A stretch of DNA of 64,000 bases. Origin: Escarpia spicata. Taxonomy: Eukaryota; Annelida; Polychaeta; Sabellida; Siboglinidae. The notes under the pieces were generated by a model that searched no databases, had not been told where the DNA came from, and saw only the letters and a list, made by a program, of their open reading frames with translations. The stretch spans positions 4,294,491 to 4,358,490 of the forward strand of contig OZ023207.1 in NCBI GenBank assembly GCA_963995525.1, read 5' to 3'. The position numbers and the translations under genes are program-made. Positions 50,196 through 60,104 of the stretch are shown piece by piece. Position 1 is the first letter of the stretch, and the number at the start of each line of letters is the position of its first letter.

Positions 50196-52538
50196 ATGCA
50201 GGCAAACTTGCAAATCGAGCAGAGGCGGAACAAAACCAAGGAACAGAATGAAGACAGCGAGAGGCTGCTGAGAGGAACTGATGAACAGAACGAAGACAGA
50301 GAGAGGCTGCTGAGAGGAACTGATGAAAAGACCGAAGACAGCGAGAGGCTGCTGAGAGGAACTGATGAACAGAACGAAGATAGCGAGAGGCTGCTGAGAG
50401 GAACTGATGGACAGAACGAAGGTAGCGAGAGGCTGCTGAGAGGAACTGATGAACAGAACGAAGATAGTGAGAGGCTGCTCAGAGGAATTGATGGACAGAA
50501 CGAAGACAGCGAGAGGCTGCTGATAGGAACTGATGAACATAACGAAGACAGCGAGAGGCTGCTGAGAGGAACTGATGAACCGAACGAAGACAGCGAGAGG
50601 CTGCTGAGAGGAACTGATGACCAGAACGAAGACAGCGAGAGGCTGCTGAGAGGAACTGATGAACCGAACGAAGACAGCGAGAGGCTGCTGAGAGCAACTG
50701 ATGAACAGAACGAAGACAGCGAGAGGCTGCTGACAGGAACTGATGAACAGAACGAAGACAGCGAGAGGCTGCTGAGAGGAACTGATGAGCAGATCGAAGA
50801 GAGCGAGAGGCTGCTGAGAGGAACTGATGAACAGAACGAAGAGAGCGAGAGGCTGCTGATAGGAACTGATGAACAGAACGAAGACAGCGAGAGGCTGCTG
50901 AGAGGCACTGATGAGCAGAACGAAGACAGCGAGAGGCTGCTGAGAGGAACTGATGAACAGAACGAAGACAGCGAGAGGCTGCTGAGAGAAACTGATGAAC
51001 AGAACGAAGACAGCGAGAGGCTGCTGGGAGGAACTGATGAACAGAACGAAGACAGCGAGAGGCTGCTGAGAGGAACAGATGAACAGAACGAAGACAGCGA
51101 AAGGCTGCTGAGAGGAACAGATGAACAGAACGAAGACAGCGAGAGGCTGCTGAGAGGAACAGATGAACAGAACGAAGACAGCGAAAGGCTGCTGAGAGGA
51201 ACAGATGAACAGAACGAAGACAGCGAGAGGCTGCTGAGAGAAACAGATGAACAGAACGAAGACAGCGAGAGGCTGCTGAGAGGAACTGATGAACAGAACG
51301 AAGACAGCGAAAGGCTGCTGAGAGGAACAGGTGAACAGAACGAAGACAGCGAGAGGCTGCTGAGAGGAACAGATTAACAGAACGAAGACAGCGAGTGGCT
51401 GCTGAGAGGAACTGATGAGCAGAATGAAGACAGCGAGAGGCTGCTGAGAGGAACTGATGAACAGACCGAAGACAGCGAGAGGCTGCTGAGAGGAACTGAT
51501 GAACAGACCGAAGACAGCGAGAGGCTGCTGAGAGGAACTGATGAACAGAACGAAGACAGCGAGAGGCTGCTGAGAGAAACTGATGAACAGAACGAAGACA
51601 GCGAGAGGCTGCTGAGAGGAACAGATGAACAGAACGAAGACAGCGAGAGGCTGCTGAGAGGAACAGATGAACAGAACGAAGACAGCGAAAGGCTGCTGAG
51701 AGGGACAGATGAACAGAACGAAGACAGCGAGAGGCTGCTGAGAGGAACAGATGAACAGAACGAAGACAGCGAAAGGCTGCTGAGAGGAACAGATGAACAG
51801 AACGAAGACAGCGAGAGGCTGCTGAGAGAAACAGATGAACAGAACGAAGACAGCGAGAGGCTGCTGAGAGGAACTGATGAACAGAACGAAGACAGCGAAA
51901 GGCTGCTGAGAGGAACAGATGAACAGAACGAAGACAGCGAGAGGCTGCTGAGAGGAACAGATGAACAGAACGAAGACAGCGAGTGGCTGCTGAGAGGAAC
52001 TGATGAGCAGAATGAAGACAGCGAGAGGCTGCTGAGAGGAACAGATGAACAGAACGAAGACAGCGAGAGGCTGCTGAGAGGAACTGATGAACAGACCGAA
52101 GACAGCGAGAGGCTGCTGAGAGGAACTGATGAACAGAACGAAGACAGCGAGAGGCTGCTGAGAGGAACAGATGAAAAGAACGAAGACAGCGAGAGGCTGC
52201 TGAGAGGAAAAGATGAACAGAACGAAGACAGCGAGAGGCTGCTGAGAGGAACTGATGAACAGAACGAAGACAGCAAGAGGCTGCTGAGAGGAACTGATGA
52301 ACAGAACGAAGACAGCGAGAGGCTGCTGAGAGGAACTGATGAACAGAACAAAGACAGCGAGAGGCTACTGAGAGGAACTGATGAACAGAACGACGACAGC
52401 GAGAGGCTGCTGAGAGGAACTGATGAACAGAACGAAGACAGCGAGAGGCTGCTGAGAGGAACAGATGAACAGAACGAAGACCGCGAGAGGTTCGACGATC
52501 CTATATCTGATCCATGTTCACAGAATAATAATAAGTAA
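50196..52538 (+). pseudogene. Open frame across the 42-bp minisatellite
   Basis: Because 42 is divisible by three, one plus-strand frame repeats the 14-residue unit ERLLRGTDEQNEDS from 50,196. A TAA at 51,375-51,377 interrupts it: 'gatgaacag' has become 'gattaacag'. The same frame then continues to a natural stop at 52,536-52,538 after a unique end (RFDDPISDPCSQNNNK). The frame is antisense inside the intron of the lectin-like gene, and no promoter, splice site or homology supports translation. The acidic/basic 14-mer could form helix, but I do not recognise a family. It is most likely a chance open frame of a minisatellite. Confidence 0.3.
50242..52491. repeat. 42-bp minisatellite, about 53 copies
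   Basis: The unit is 'gagaggctgctgagaggaac' plus 'tgatgaacagaacgaagacagc'. A larger repeat of 588 bp (14 units) is visible from the 'gcgagtggct' variant at 51,391 and 51,979. No indels occur, so the frame is conserved throughout. On the opposite strand it reads as Ser/Leu-rich SSLSLSSFCSSVPL. Confidence 0.95.
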
Positions 52539-52790
52539 TAATACGTCAGAATAATAACAAGTAATAATAACAATACGTCGGAATAATAACAAGTAATAAT
52601 AATACGTCGGAATAATAGCAAGTAATAATAATAATACGTCGGAAGAATAATATGTAATAATAATAATACGTCGGAATAATAACAAGTAATAATAATAATA
52701 CGTCGGAATAATAATAAGTAATACTAATGCGTCGGAATAATAATGAGTCATAATAATGCGTCGGAATAATAATAAGTCATAATAAGTCAA
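52515..52790. repeat. AATAAT/ACGTCGG degenerate tandem repeat
   Basis: 'taataataat' stretches alternate with 'acgtcggaataataa' at intervals of roughly 25-35 bases, with length variation in the AAT runs. It directly follows the 42-bp minisatellite. Confidence 0.85.
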
Positions 52791-53146
52791 CTTATAGACC
52801 GTCATCAATCTAGACAAAATTAAATTAAGAGGCGTTAAAATACAGACCTGAACCGTAACATGAACACGTGACATCCATACGTTCAAAACGTTGTTTCTTA
52901 TGTGTTTTCAAAAGTATCCACTAGAAGGCGCCAACACACAACACATTTCATGATTATTGTGGGCTAGGTTTGGCTGAATTAAAGTGCCAATTTCGGGCGG
53001 GTTTGGCCGACTTGAGGTCTAATGGGTTAATGTTAAAACTAGTTAGTTAAATAAATAACAATAAATTGTGGCTAGCGATGTAACTGTGTTTAATTCTGAC
53101 GGGAGACTGTTCCACAAGGAAGAAGATTGTGTTCACGGCAACTCAC

Positions 53147-53356
53147 CGCAGCAATCTCCCCTGTTGGTTATGATCACTCCTTCTACGTTGACCGTGCGGT
53201 GCATCTCCACCAACCAGAACTGCTTCGTCCTGGCGCAACTGTTGTGGGAGAAGATGGGGTCTGCATTTCCATCAATAGCCTTTGCTGCGGCGCCATGGTA
53301 ACGTAATTTGGATCTCTGAAAGGCAAACCGTCCAACTGCCCAGTTGCTCCAGATAT
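53147..53356 (-). CDS. FTP/F-type-lectin-like domain, first-half exon
   Basis: This 210-nt minus-strand exon has acceptor ttgtgttgcag (AG at 53,357-53,358) and donor tgcg|gtgagt (GT at 53,145-53,146), in phase 1 at both ends. The 69 whole codons include WAVGRFAFQRS, KAIDGNADPIFSHNSCART, FWLVEM and VEGVIITNRGDCC. This is the N-terminal half of an FTP domain: 'A.DGN.DP.F.H.SC' calcium/sugar loop, 'WW.VDL'-like strand, 'V.ITNRGDCC'. Spliced to 49,312-49,527 it continues G-WELHNFTV and gives one complete domain of about 140 residues. F-type lectins need a His ... RxD, four residues, then Arg or Lys for fucose. Here His and RGD are present but the last position is Glu, so fucose binding is doubtful. 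Upstream exons (signal peptide) were not found in the window. Confidence 0.87.
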
Positions 53357-53358
53357 CT

Positions 53359-54510
53359 GCAACACAATCGTTGTTACGTACGCATTAGCTAAATGTATCT
53401 GAATGTATATACGAGCATTTGTTTCAAAATACTTTTAATAATTTGTGATATTTGTGATTAGGTTACGGTAGCAACACAATGAATTATATTTACTTCATTC
53501 CCGTGATGCCATGCTAATCATGGTGCCTGTAAGAGACTGACTGTGAAAACGTGGTATTTTAAAATTGATATTCATTGTATAACTGTTATCCGTTGATGAG
53601 ATTGTTAACCGAAGTGGAATATGTTCCTTGTCAACTTCGCTCTCATCACTGTTAGAGTGAAGGGAATGAGTGTGAATATAAGGTTATATTACTGTGATTG
53701 CCTATGATTTATACTTTTATGTAATGACATACCACATGACAAAACTTTCTTTTGAGAAATTCAATAATGTATATTATATCTTGTTGAATTATTGAACAAG
53801 TTTCACACGATGACCACAGTTGTTAAGTCATGTTTAATACTAATGAAAATCCCCACATGTTTGAATGGAAGAGGCACAGAAACATATACAGCCCACGTGG
53901 TGTCACACAACAACTACGGATATAAAGGAGGAGACACGCGTCGGACGCATCAACGTAGCGTGTAGCAACACCCTTTGTGTTATAATGAGAGGTCTACGAA
54001 CGTATTCTCTGTTGTGCTACACGCGCTCATTACTGTTTATACTGATGAAAGAGCTCTAATTTTCGTTTTACGTCTTGCGCATTAAAAACAATGTGGTTTC
54101 AACCTTACGTTGATTATACATTACAACTTAGGTGAACAGGTACATGCAGGTTATGCATGTGGTAGAATTGTATCTAGGGGAGGCGGGACACAGCCGCATA
54201 GCGGAGCACGTACACCACCCGTCAGCATGCAACAATTAATATTCGAAAGGACAAACATTCCGTGAACTACCAGGTGACATGCTGTTTCACAAAGAGTGTT
54301 TTTGTCGTATTCAGATGTTATTGTCCTGCTTCGCTGTAATGTACGATATGCCACAACTATCGCAACACTGTGTACGTTTTGTGTAAATGGTGAAGTTTAT
54401 ACTATGTTTTCACCAACAATAAAACAAAAATCGCGCTTGCTGAAAAAGCATGGATCAGTCTTGATGTTTATGTGAACCCCGCCTTGGGGCACACCCTCAT
54501 AGTTAAACAA
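53359..54510. other. No gene seen
   Basis: Upstream side of the lectin-like gene. I searched for a signal-peptide exon on the minus strand and found none that I can support. Only short open frames are present. Confidence 0.4.
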
Positions 54511-57220
54511 GTGTAATTCGCATACTACAGACACCTTCTCAAGCTGGACACGAATTTACTGTATAGTTGATATAGTCATATGTCAGTGTAATTTGCATAC
54601 TACAGATACCTTCTCAAGCTGGATACGTATTTACTGTATAGTTGATATAGTCATATGTCAGTGTAATTTGCATACTACAGACACCTTCTCAAGCTGGACA
54701 CGTATTTACTGTATAGTTGATATAGTCATGTGTCAGTGTAATTTGCATACTACAGATACCTTCTCAAGCTGGACACGTATTTACTGTATAGTTGATATAG
54801 TCATGTGTCAGTGTAATTCGCATACTACATATATCTTCTCAAGCTGGACACGTATTTACTGTATAGTTGATATAGTCATGTGTCAGTGTAATTTGCATAC
54901 TACATATACCTTCTCAAGCTGGACACGTATTTACTGTATAGTTGATATAGTCATGTGTCAGTGTAATTTGCATACTACAGATACCTTCTCAAGCTGGACA
55001 CGTATTTACTGTATAGTTGATATAGTCATATGTCAGTGTAATTTGCATACTACAGACACCTTCTCAAGCTGGACACGTATTTACTGTATAGTTGATATAG
55101 TCATGTGTCAGTGTAATTCGCATACTACAGACACCTTCTCAAGCTGGACACGTATTTACTGTATAGTTGATATAGTCATGTGTCAGTGTAATTCGCAATC
55201 TACAGATACCTTCTCAAGCTGGACACGTATTTACTGTATAGTTGATATAGTCATGTGTCAGTGTAATTCGCATACTACAGACACTTTCTCAAGCTGGATA
55301 CGTATTTACTGTATAGTTGATATAGTCATGTGTCAGTGTAATTCGCATACTACAGACACCTTCTCAAGCTGGACACGTATTTACTGTATAGTTGATATAG
55401 TCATGTGTCAGTGTAATTCGCATACTACAGATACCTTCTCAAGCTGGATACGTATTTACTGTATAGTTGATATAGTCATGTGTCAGTGTAATTCGCATAC
55501 TACAGACACCTTCTCAAGCTGGACACGTATTTACTGTATAGTTGATATAGTCATGTGTCAGTGTAATTCGCATACTACAGATACCTTCTCAAGCTGGACA
55601 CGCATTTACTGTATAGTTGATATAGTCATGTGTCAGTGTAATTTGCATACTACAGATACCTTCTCAAGCTGGACACGTATTTACTGTATAGTTGATATAG
55701 TCGTGTGTCAGTGTAATTCGCATACTACAGACACCTTCTCAAGCTGGACACGTATTTACTGTATAGTTGATATAGTCATGTGTCAGTGTAATTTGCATAC
55801 TACAGATACCTTCTCAAGCTGGACACGTATTTACTGTATAGTTGATATAGTCATGTGTCAGTGTAATTCGCATACTACAGATACCTTCTCAAGCTGGACA
55901 CGCATTTACTGTATAGTTGATATAGTCATGTGTCAGTGTAATTTGCATACTACAGATACCTTCTCAAGCTGGACACGTATTTACTGTATAGTTGATATAG
56001 TCGTGTGTCAGTGTAATTCGCATACTACAGACACCTTCTCAAGCTGGACACGTATTTACTGTATAGTTGATATAGTCATGTGTCAGTGTAATTTGCATAC
56101 TACAGATACCTTCTCAAGCTGGACACGTATTTACTGTATAGTTGATATAGTCATGTGTCAGTGTAATTCGCATACTACAGACACCTTATCAAGCTGGACA
56201 CGTATTTACTGTATAGTTGATATAGTCATGTGTCAGTGTAATTTGCATACTACATATACCTTCTCAAGCTGGACACGTATTTACTGTATAGTTGATATAG
56301 TCATGTGTCAGTGTAATTCGCATACTACAGACACTTTCTCAAGCTGGACACGTATTTACTGTATAGTTGATATAGTCATGTGTCAGTGTAATTTGCATAC
56401 TACATATACCTTCTCAAGCTGGACACGTATTTACTGTATAGTTGATATAGTCGTGTGTCAGTGTAATTTGCATACTACAGACACCTTCTCAAGCTGGACA
56501 CGTATTTACTGTATAGTTGATATAGTCATGTGTCAGTGTAATTTGCATACTACAGATACCTTCTCAAGCTGGACACGTATTTACTGTATAGTTGATATAG
56601 TCGTGTGTCAGTGTAATTTGCATACTACAGACACCTTCTCAAGCTGGACACGTATTTACTGTATAGTTGATATAGTCATGTGTCAGTGTAATTTGCATAC
56701 TACAGATACCTTCTCAAGCTGGCCACGTATTTACTGTATAGTTGATATAGTCATGTGTCAGTGTAATTCGCATACTACAGACACCTTATCAAGCTGGACA
56801 CGTATTTACTGTATAGTTGATATAGTCATGTGTCAGTGTAATTTGCATACTACAGATACCTTCTCAAGCTGGCCACGTATTTACTGTATAGTTGATATAG
56901 TCATGTGTCAGTGTCATTCGCATACTACAGACACCTTATCAAGCTGGACACGTATTTACTGTATAGTTGATATAGTCATGTGTCAGTGTAATTTGCATAC
57001 TACAGATACCTTCTCAAGCTGGACACGTATTTACTGTATAGTTGATATAGTCATGTGTCAGTGTAATTTGCATACTACAGATACCTTCTCAAGCTGGACA
57101 CGTATTTACTGTATAGTTGATATAGTCATGTGTCAGTGTAATTCGCATACTACAGATATCTTCTCAAGCTGGACACGTATTTACTGTATAGTTGATATAG
57201 TCATGTGTCAGTGTAATTTG
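54511..57220. repeat. 75-bp tandem array, 36 copies
   Basis: The unit starts 'gtgtaatttgcatactacag' and ends 'gttgatatagtcatgtgtca'. Units with aatttg...gatacc tend to alternate with units carrying aattcg...gacacc, giving a 150-bp dimer. A 300-bp block is duplicated (cgcatttact at 55,601 and 55,901; tcgtgtg at 55,701 and 56,001). No indels, so one plus frame stays open from the array into 57,322 (25-residue unit HTTDTFSSWTRIYCIVDIVMCQCNS). Its first codon would be TTG, and no gene is called. Confidence 0.95.
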
Positions 57221-57460
57221 GCGAAACAATTATTTGTTCCTGTATTTAAAACCATAATTTTCCTGCGAAATGGCGAAAAAATTATTTCAAGCAAATATAA
57301 TAACTTCATTATAACGACTTAATTAAACAATTATATTGTTAGGCAGTACAATACAATTTCCCCATTAATTAGGAATATAATATAGTAATACAATAATTGT
57401 GATCAGTTGGTGATAGTCGTGTTCGTGTGCCGCTAACAATTAATACTGCCGTGTTTCAAT

Positions 57461-57672
57461 AAGGTGCGTGTATCAGCGAACAAGAAGGCAATTTGCAGCA
57501 CGTAGTAAAGAACAAGAAGACAAGGTGCGCGTATCAGTGACCAAGAAGGCAGTTTGCAGCACGTAGTAGAGAACAAGAAGACAAGGTGCGCGTATCAGTG
57601 ACCAAGAAGGCAGTTTGCAGCAGGTAGTAGAGAACAAGAAGACAAGGTGCATGTAGAAGCGAACAAGAAACC
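57461..57672. repeat. 61-bp tandem repeat, 3.4 copies
   Basis: Units begin with 'aaggtgcgtgtatcag' or a close variant at 57,461, 57,522, 57,583 and 57,644, each continuing 'aagaaggcagtttgcagcac'. It abuts the LINE relic to its right. Confidence 0.93.
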
Positions 57673-57680
57673 ATATATCA

Positions 57681-58070
57681 GTGCGAAATACACAACACAT
57701 TCTACATAAACTAGCACAGAAAGCCGCAGTCCGTATTATGTACTCTCTTGTTATATCGATAATTGAATGTGCGAACTGTCTGCTATATGACATCCCCGAC
57801 TGCCTAATCAACAAGCTGCAAAGAGTGCACAATGCTGCTGCTCGGCTGGTGGTCCGCTGCCACAGATGGGACCATATCACACTGGTACTCAAGAAACTGC
57901 ACTGGCTTCCCGTGAAGCAAAGCATTCATTACGAAATTCTGCTACTGACGTTTCGTGCTCAACACGGACTGGCACCAGCTTACATCACCGACCTACTCCC
58001 TGAAAAAAAGAGCTACTCGAGTGTCGCGTTTAAAGGCCATATCTTGTCCAGACGTTTTTTGTGTAGATAA
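57681..58070 (+). pseudogene. CR1/L2-like LINE, RT C-terminal part
   Basis: The open frame reads SLVISIIECANCLLYDIPDC, then LQRVHNAAARLVVR, then HWLPVKQSIHYEILLLTF and HGLAPAYITDLL. This is the well conserved thumb and C-terminal segment of CR1/L2-like retrotransposon proteins ('SRLDYCNSLLYGLP', 'LQRVQNAAARL', 'LHWLPV..RI..K'). Homology fades after PEKKSYS at about 58,020. The piece that should follow is found about 1.1 kb downstream at 59,090. Confidence 0.85.
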
Positions 58071-59089
58071 TTATGTAGATATACTTGTATATGTGTGTTA
58101 TTCAATGTTATCACAAATCCGAAGCCATATGTTTGCCAAAACATTGATAAAATTGGTCTTAAACAGTGACCGGTCACAGTGCAAACCTGGAAATGTCTGT
58201 TTTCCGAAAACGTCCGAAGGCGCAGATACATGACGTCACTCGTGGAACCGCCTACATGGTCACACGGTCTACGCGGGCCAAATGTTATTTCATTATAATT
58301 ATATTTCAGCTGTTTTATCATTAACATGTATAATTGATGAAGATATGTGTTGTGGGAAACAGTGGCAATTCGGTGTTTGACTGTAAATTCGGTGCACATC
58401 TTCACCCAAAGACCCAATTTGTTGGCAGAAAATGGAACATTTTGTGTGTAAGAGACGGGATCCAAGCTATGCCTACGGCGAATAACATCACTTGTTGTTC
58501 AGATCTGCCGATGGATATGAGGTGGAAGATGGGCTTCAAAATACAGTTAGATGTCAATAAATCAACAGTCCTTAAAATGACCAAAAAAAGCGTCATGGTG
58601 TGGACGAGTACCACAACAACACCGCTGACCATTTCACCACAACAAACTCAACAGCCAGCCGTCAGTGAGTTGCCGGACTCTCTCAACAGGTGCATGCCTC
58701 GGCCTGTAAACGTATCACCGCACCGACATCAGGCAATCTAATATCAGCAGACACAACATTAATATCTCAAATGTCATCATCACTGTCACAAAAATATATT
58801 TAATCATCGTATACATCGGTCTGATAACAAAAGAGTTACCGCTCTCAACCCACCGGCCGCCATTTAATTATTAACATTTTGTTTACACGACGCGGGTAGC
58901 GAGCTGGGCGGCTGTCAATCAGTCAGGGCGGTCCAGGCTGGCGGCTGTGTTGCACAATTGACGTCACACAGTCACACGCCGCTGTTGCTCGGCAGTTTCC
59001 GTAAGACGGCAAATTTAGAGGTTCTTTTATCTTGTACGCTCTAATGCGATTCATATGCATATTTTCAATAGCATCATCTGAAAGTGCAT
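58071..59089. other. About 1 kb separating two LINE pieces
   Basis: Holds the unknown frame at 58,334 and a GC-rich patch near 58,880-58,990. No transposon ends were recognised by eye. It is either an insertion into one LINE or spacer between two independent LINE copies. Confidence 0.4.
58334..58741 (+). CDS. Open frame of unknown function
   Basis: A 135-codon frame with ATG, lying between two parts of a LINE. It is moderately Thr/Gln-rich near its end (TSTTTTPLTISPQQTQQPAV) and has five Cys in its first half. No membrane segment, signal peptide or family was recognised. It may be chance, or part of a sequence inserted into the LINE. Confidence 0.15.
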   Translation: MMKICVVGNSGNSVFDCKFGAHLHPKTQFVGRKWNILCVRDGIQAMPTANNITCCSDLPMDMRWKMGFKIQLDVNKSTVLKMTKKSVMVWTSTTTTPLTISPQQTQQPAVSELPDSLNRCMPRPVNVSPHRHQAI

Positions 59090-59326
59090 AAACCATTTGT
59101 TATTATGGAACACAGCACATTTTATTCCAGGATATGGCCTTTAACTACAAACAATGGCTTGTACGTGCTTCCATCTCGCAGCCGATACGGCAACAGAACT
59201 TTCTCGGAATCTGCTCCACGACTGTGGAATTCATTTCCAAGCGAGATGAAGACAACCTGTTGCCTTGTGACTTTCAAAAGACTTTTGAAAACGTATCTTT
59301 TCCTGGTTGCTTACCCAACATAGGCG
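59090..59326 (+). pseudogene. CR1/L2-like LINE, extreme C-terminus
   Basis: The frame reads LYVLPSRSRYGNRTFSESAP, then RLWNSFPSEMK, then FKRLLKTYLFLVAY and a stop. It is the conserved end of CR1/L2-like ORF2 ('YG.R.FS..AP.LWN.LP', 'FK..LKT.LF'). Orientation and position relative to 57,681-58,070 fit one element with only about 25-30 residues missing at the break. Confidence 0.82.
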
Positions 59327-59525
59327 CCACCAGTCAGTTTATTTTGTTGTATTATCTATTAACTTGTACATGTTTTGATGATAATTTTATACAATGTATT
59401 TATTTATTTATTATCAATATACCTTTAATTTTAATGATCATCTTTAGCTGTAACTTATCTTTTTTAATTCGGTTATATATTGTCATTTATTTTTAAATAA
59501 TTTAATATTATTAATTTTACGTAGT

Positions 59526-59537
59526 TTATTAATGTTC

Positions 59538-59576
<39 letters not shown>

Positions 59577-59585
59577 CATTAATAA
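59526..59585. repeat. AT tract with perfect 14-bp inverted flanks
   Basis: 'ttattaatgttctg' (59,526-59,539) is repeated in reverse complement as 'cagaacattaataa' (59,572-59,585). The 32 bases between are almost pure AT, so the whole can extrude as a cruciform. Confidence 0.92.
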
Positions 59586-60104
59586 GTCGAACAATTGGCA
59601 AACAAATGGTCGCGCCGGCAGACCCTTGCGAAGGCAACCGATCGACGGGTTGATGGGGCCATTCGGCCCCCTTCACCGCTCTGCTTTGTCTCATAGACAG
59701 AAGCCACCTCCGAGAAAACGGCAATTTCAACGGAGTGTACATCAGACCATCCTTGCCAAAATTACACAAATCAAATAGATATACATACATAATAATGTGT
59801 GTATGTACCATTTTTGAAACCAGTGTAGTAATTAATTAACAAAAATCACCTTTTAATGTTATGATAAATGGGGGTCAGTGGCTCCGATTAAGACATGTTG
59901 TCGCTATCATAGGAGCCACATAAGTTATGACAAATATTACAAAAAAATATATATGACGTTCTTTCAAGTTATGTGTCTATCTAAATTATACAATCGTGTG
60001 AATTATATGTGGCAGTAAATGTTCTTTATAGCGATTGATATAATAAAAACTGTGTATGTACTTGATTACTAAGATGTTCGTCCATTTATTAACAATTAAT
60101 ATTA
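59586..60104. other. No gene seen
   Basis: A 170-bp GC-richer segment (59,590-59,760) with no recognisable homology, then AT-rich DNA. Confidence 0.4.

Larger units (their letters stand above)
49528..53146 (-). other. Intron of the lectin-like gene
   Basis: Phase-1 intron of 3,619 nt between the two FTP exons, gtgag... at 53,146 to ...ttccag at 49,528. It contains the 42-bp minisatellite and an AATAAT-rich repeat. The part 49,530-50,240 holds no other supported feature. Confidence 0.8.

Noticed and set aside
50093..52621. Ser/Leu-rich minus-strand frames (SSLSLSSFCSSVPL repeats)
   Set aside because: Antisense reading of the 42-bp minisatellite. On the gene strand it lies within the intron between two well-supported splice sites.
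54593..57322. 909-codon repeat protein
   Set aside because: The start would be TTG inside the array, there is no signal or known motif, and the open frame is expected from indel-free 75-bp units. Kept only as a finding to test.
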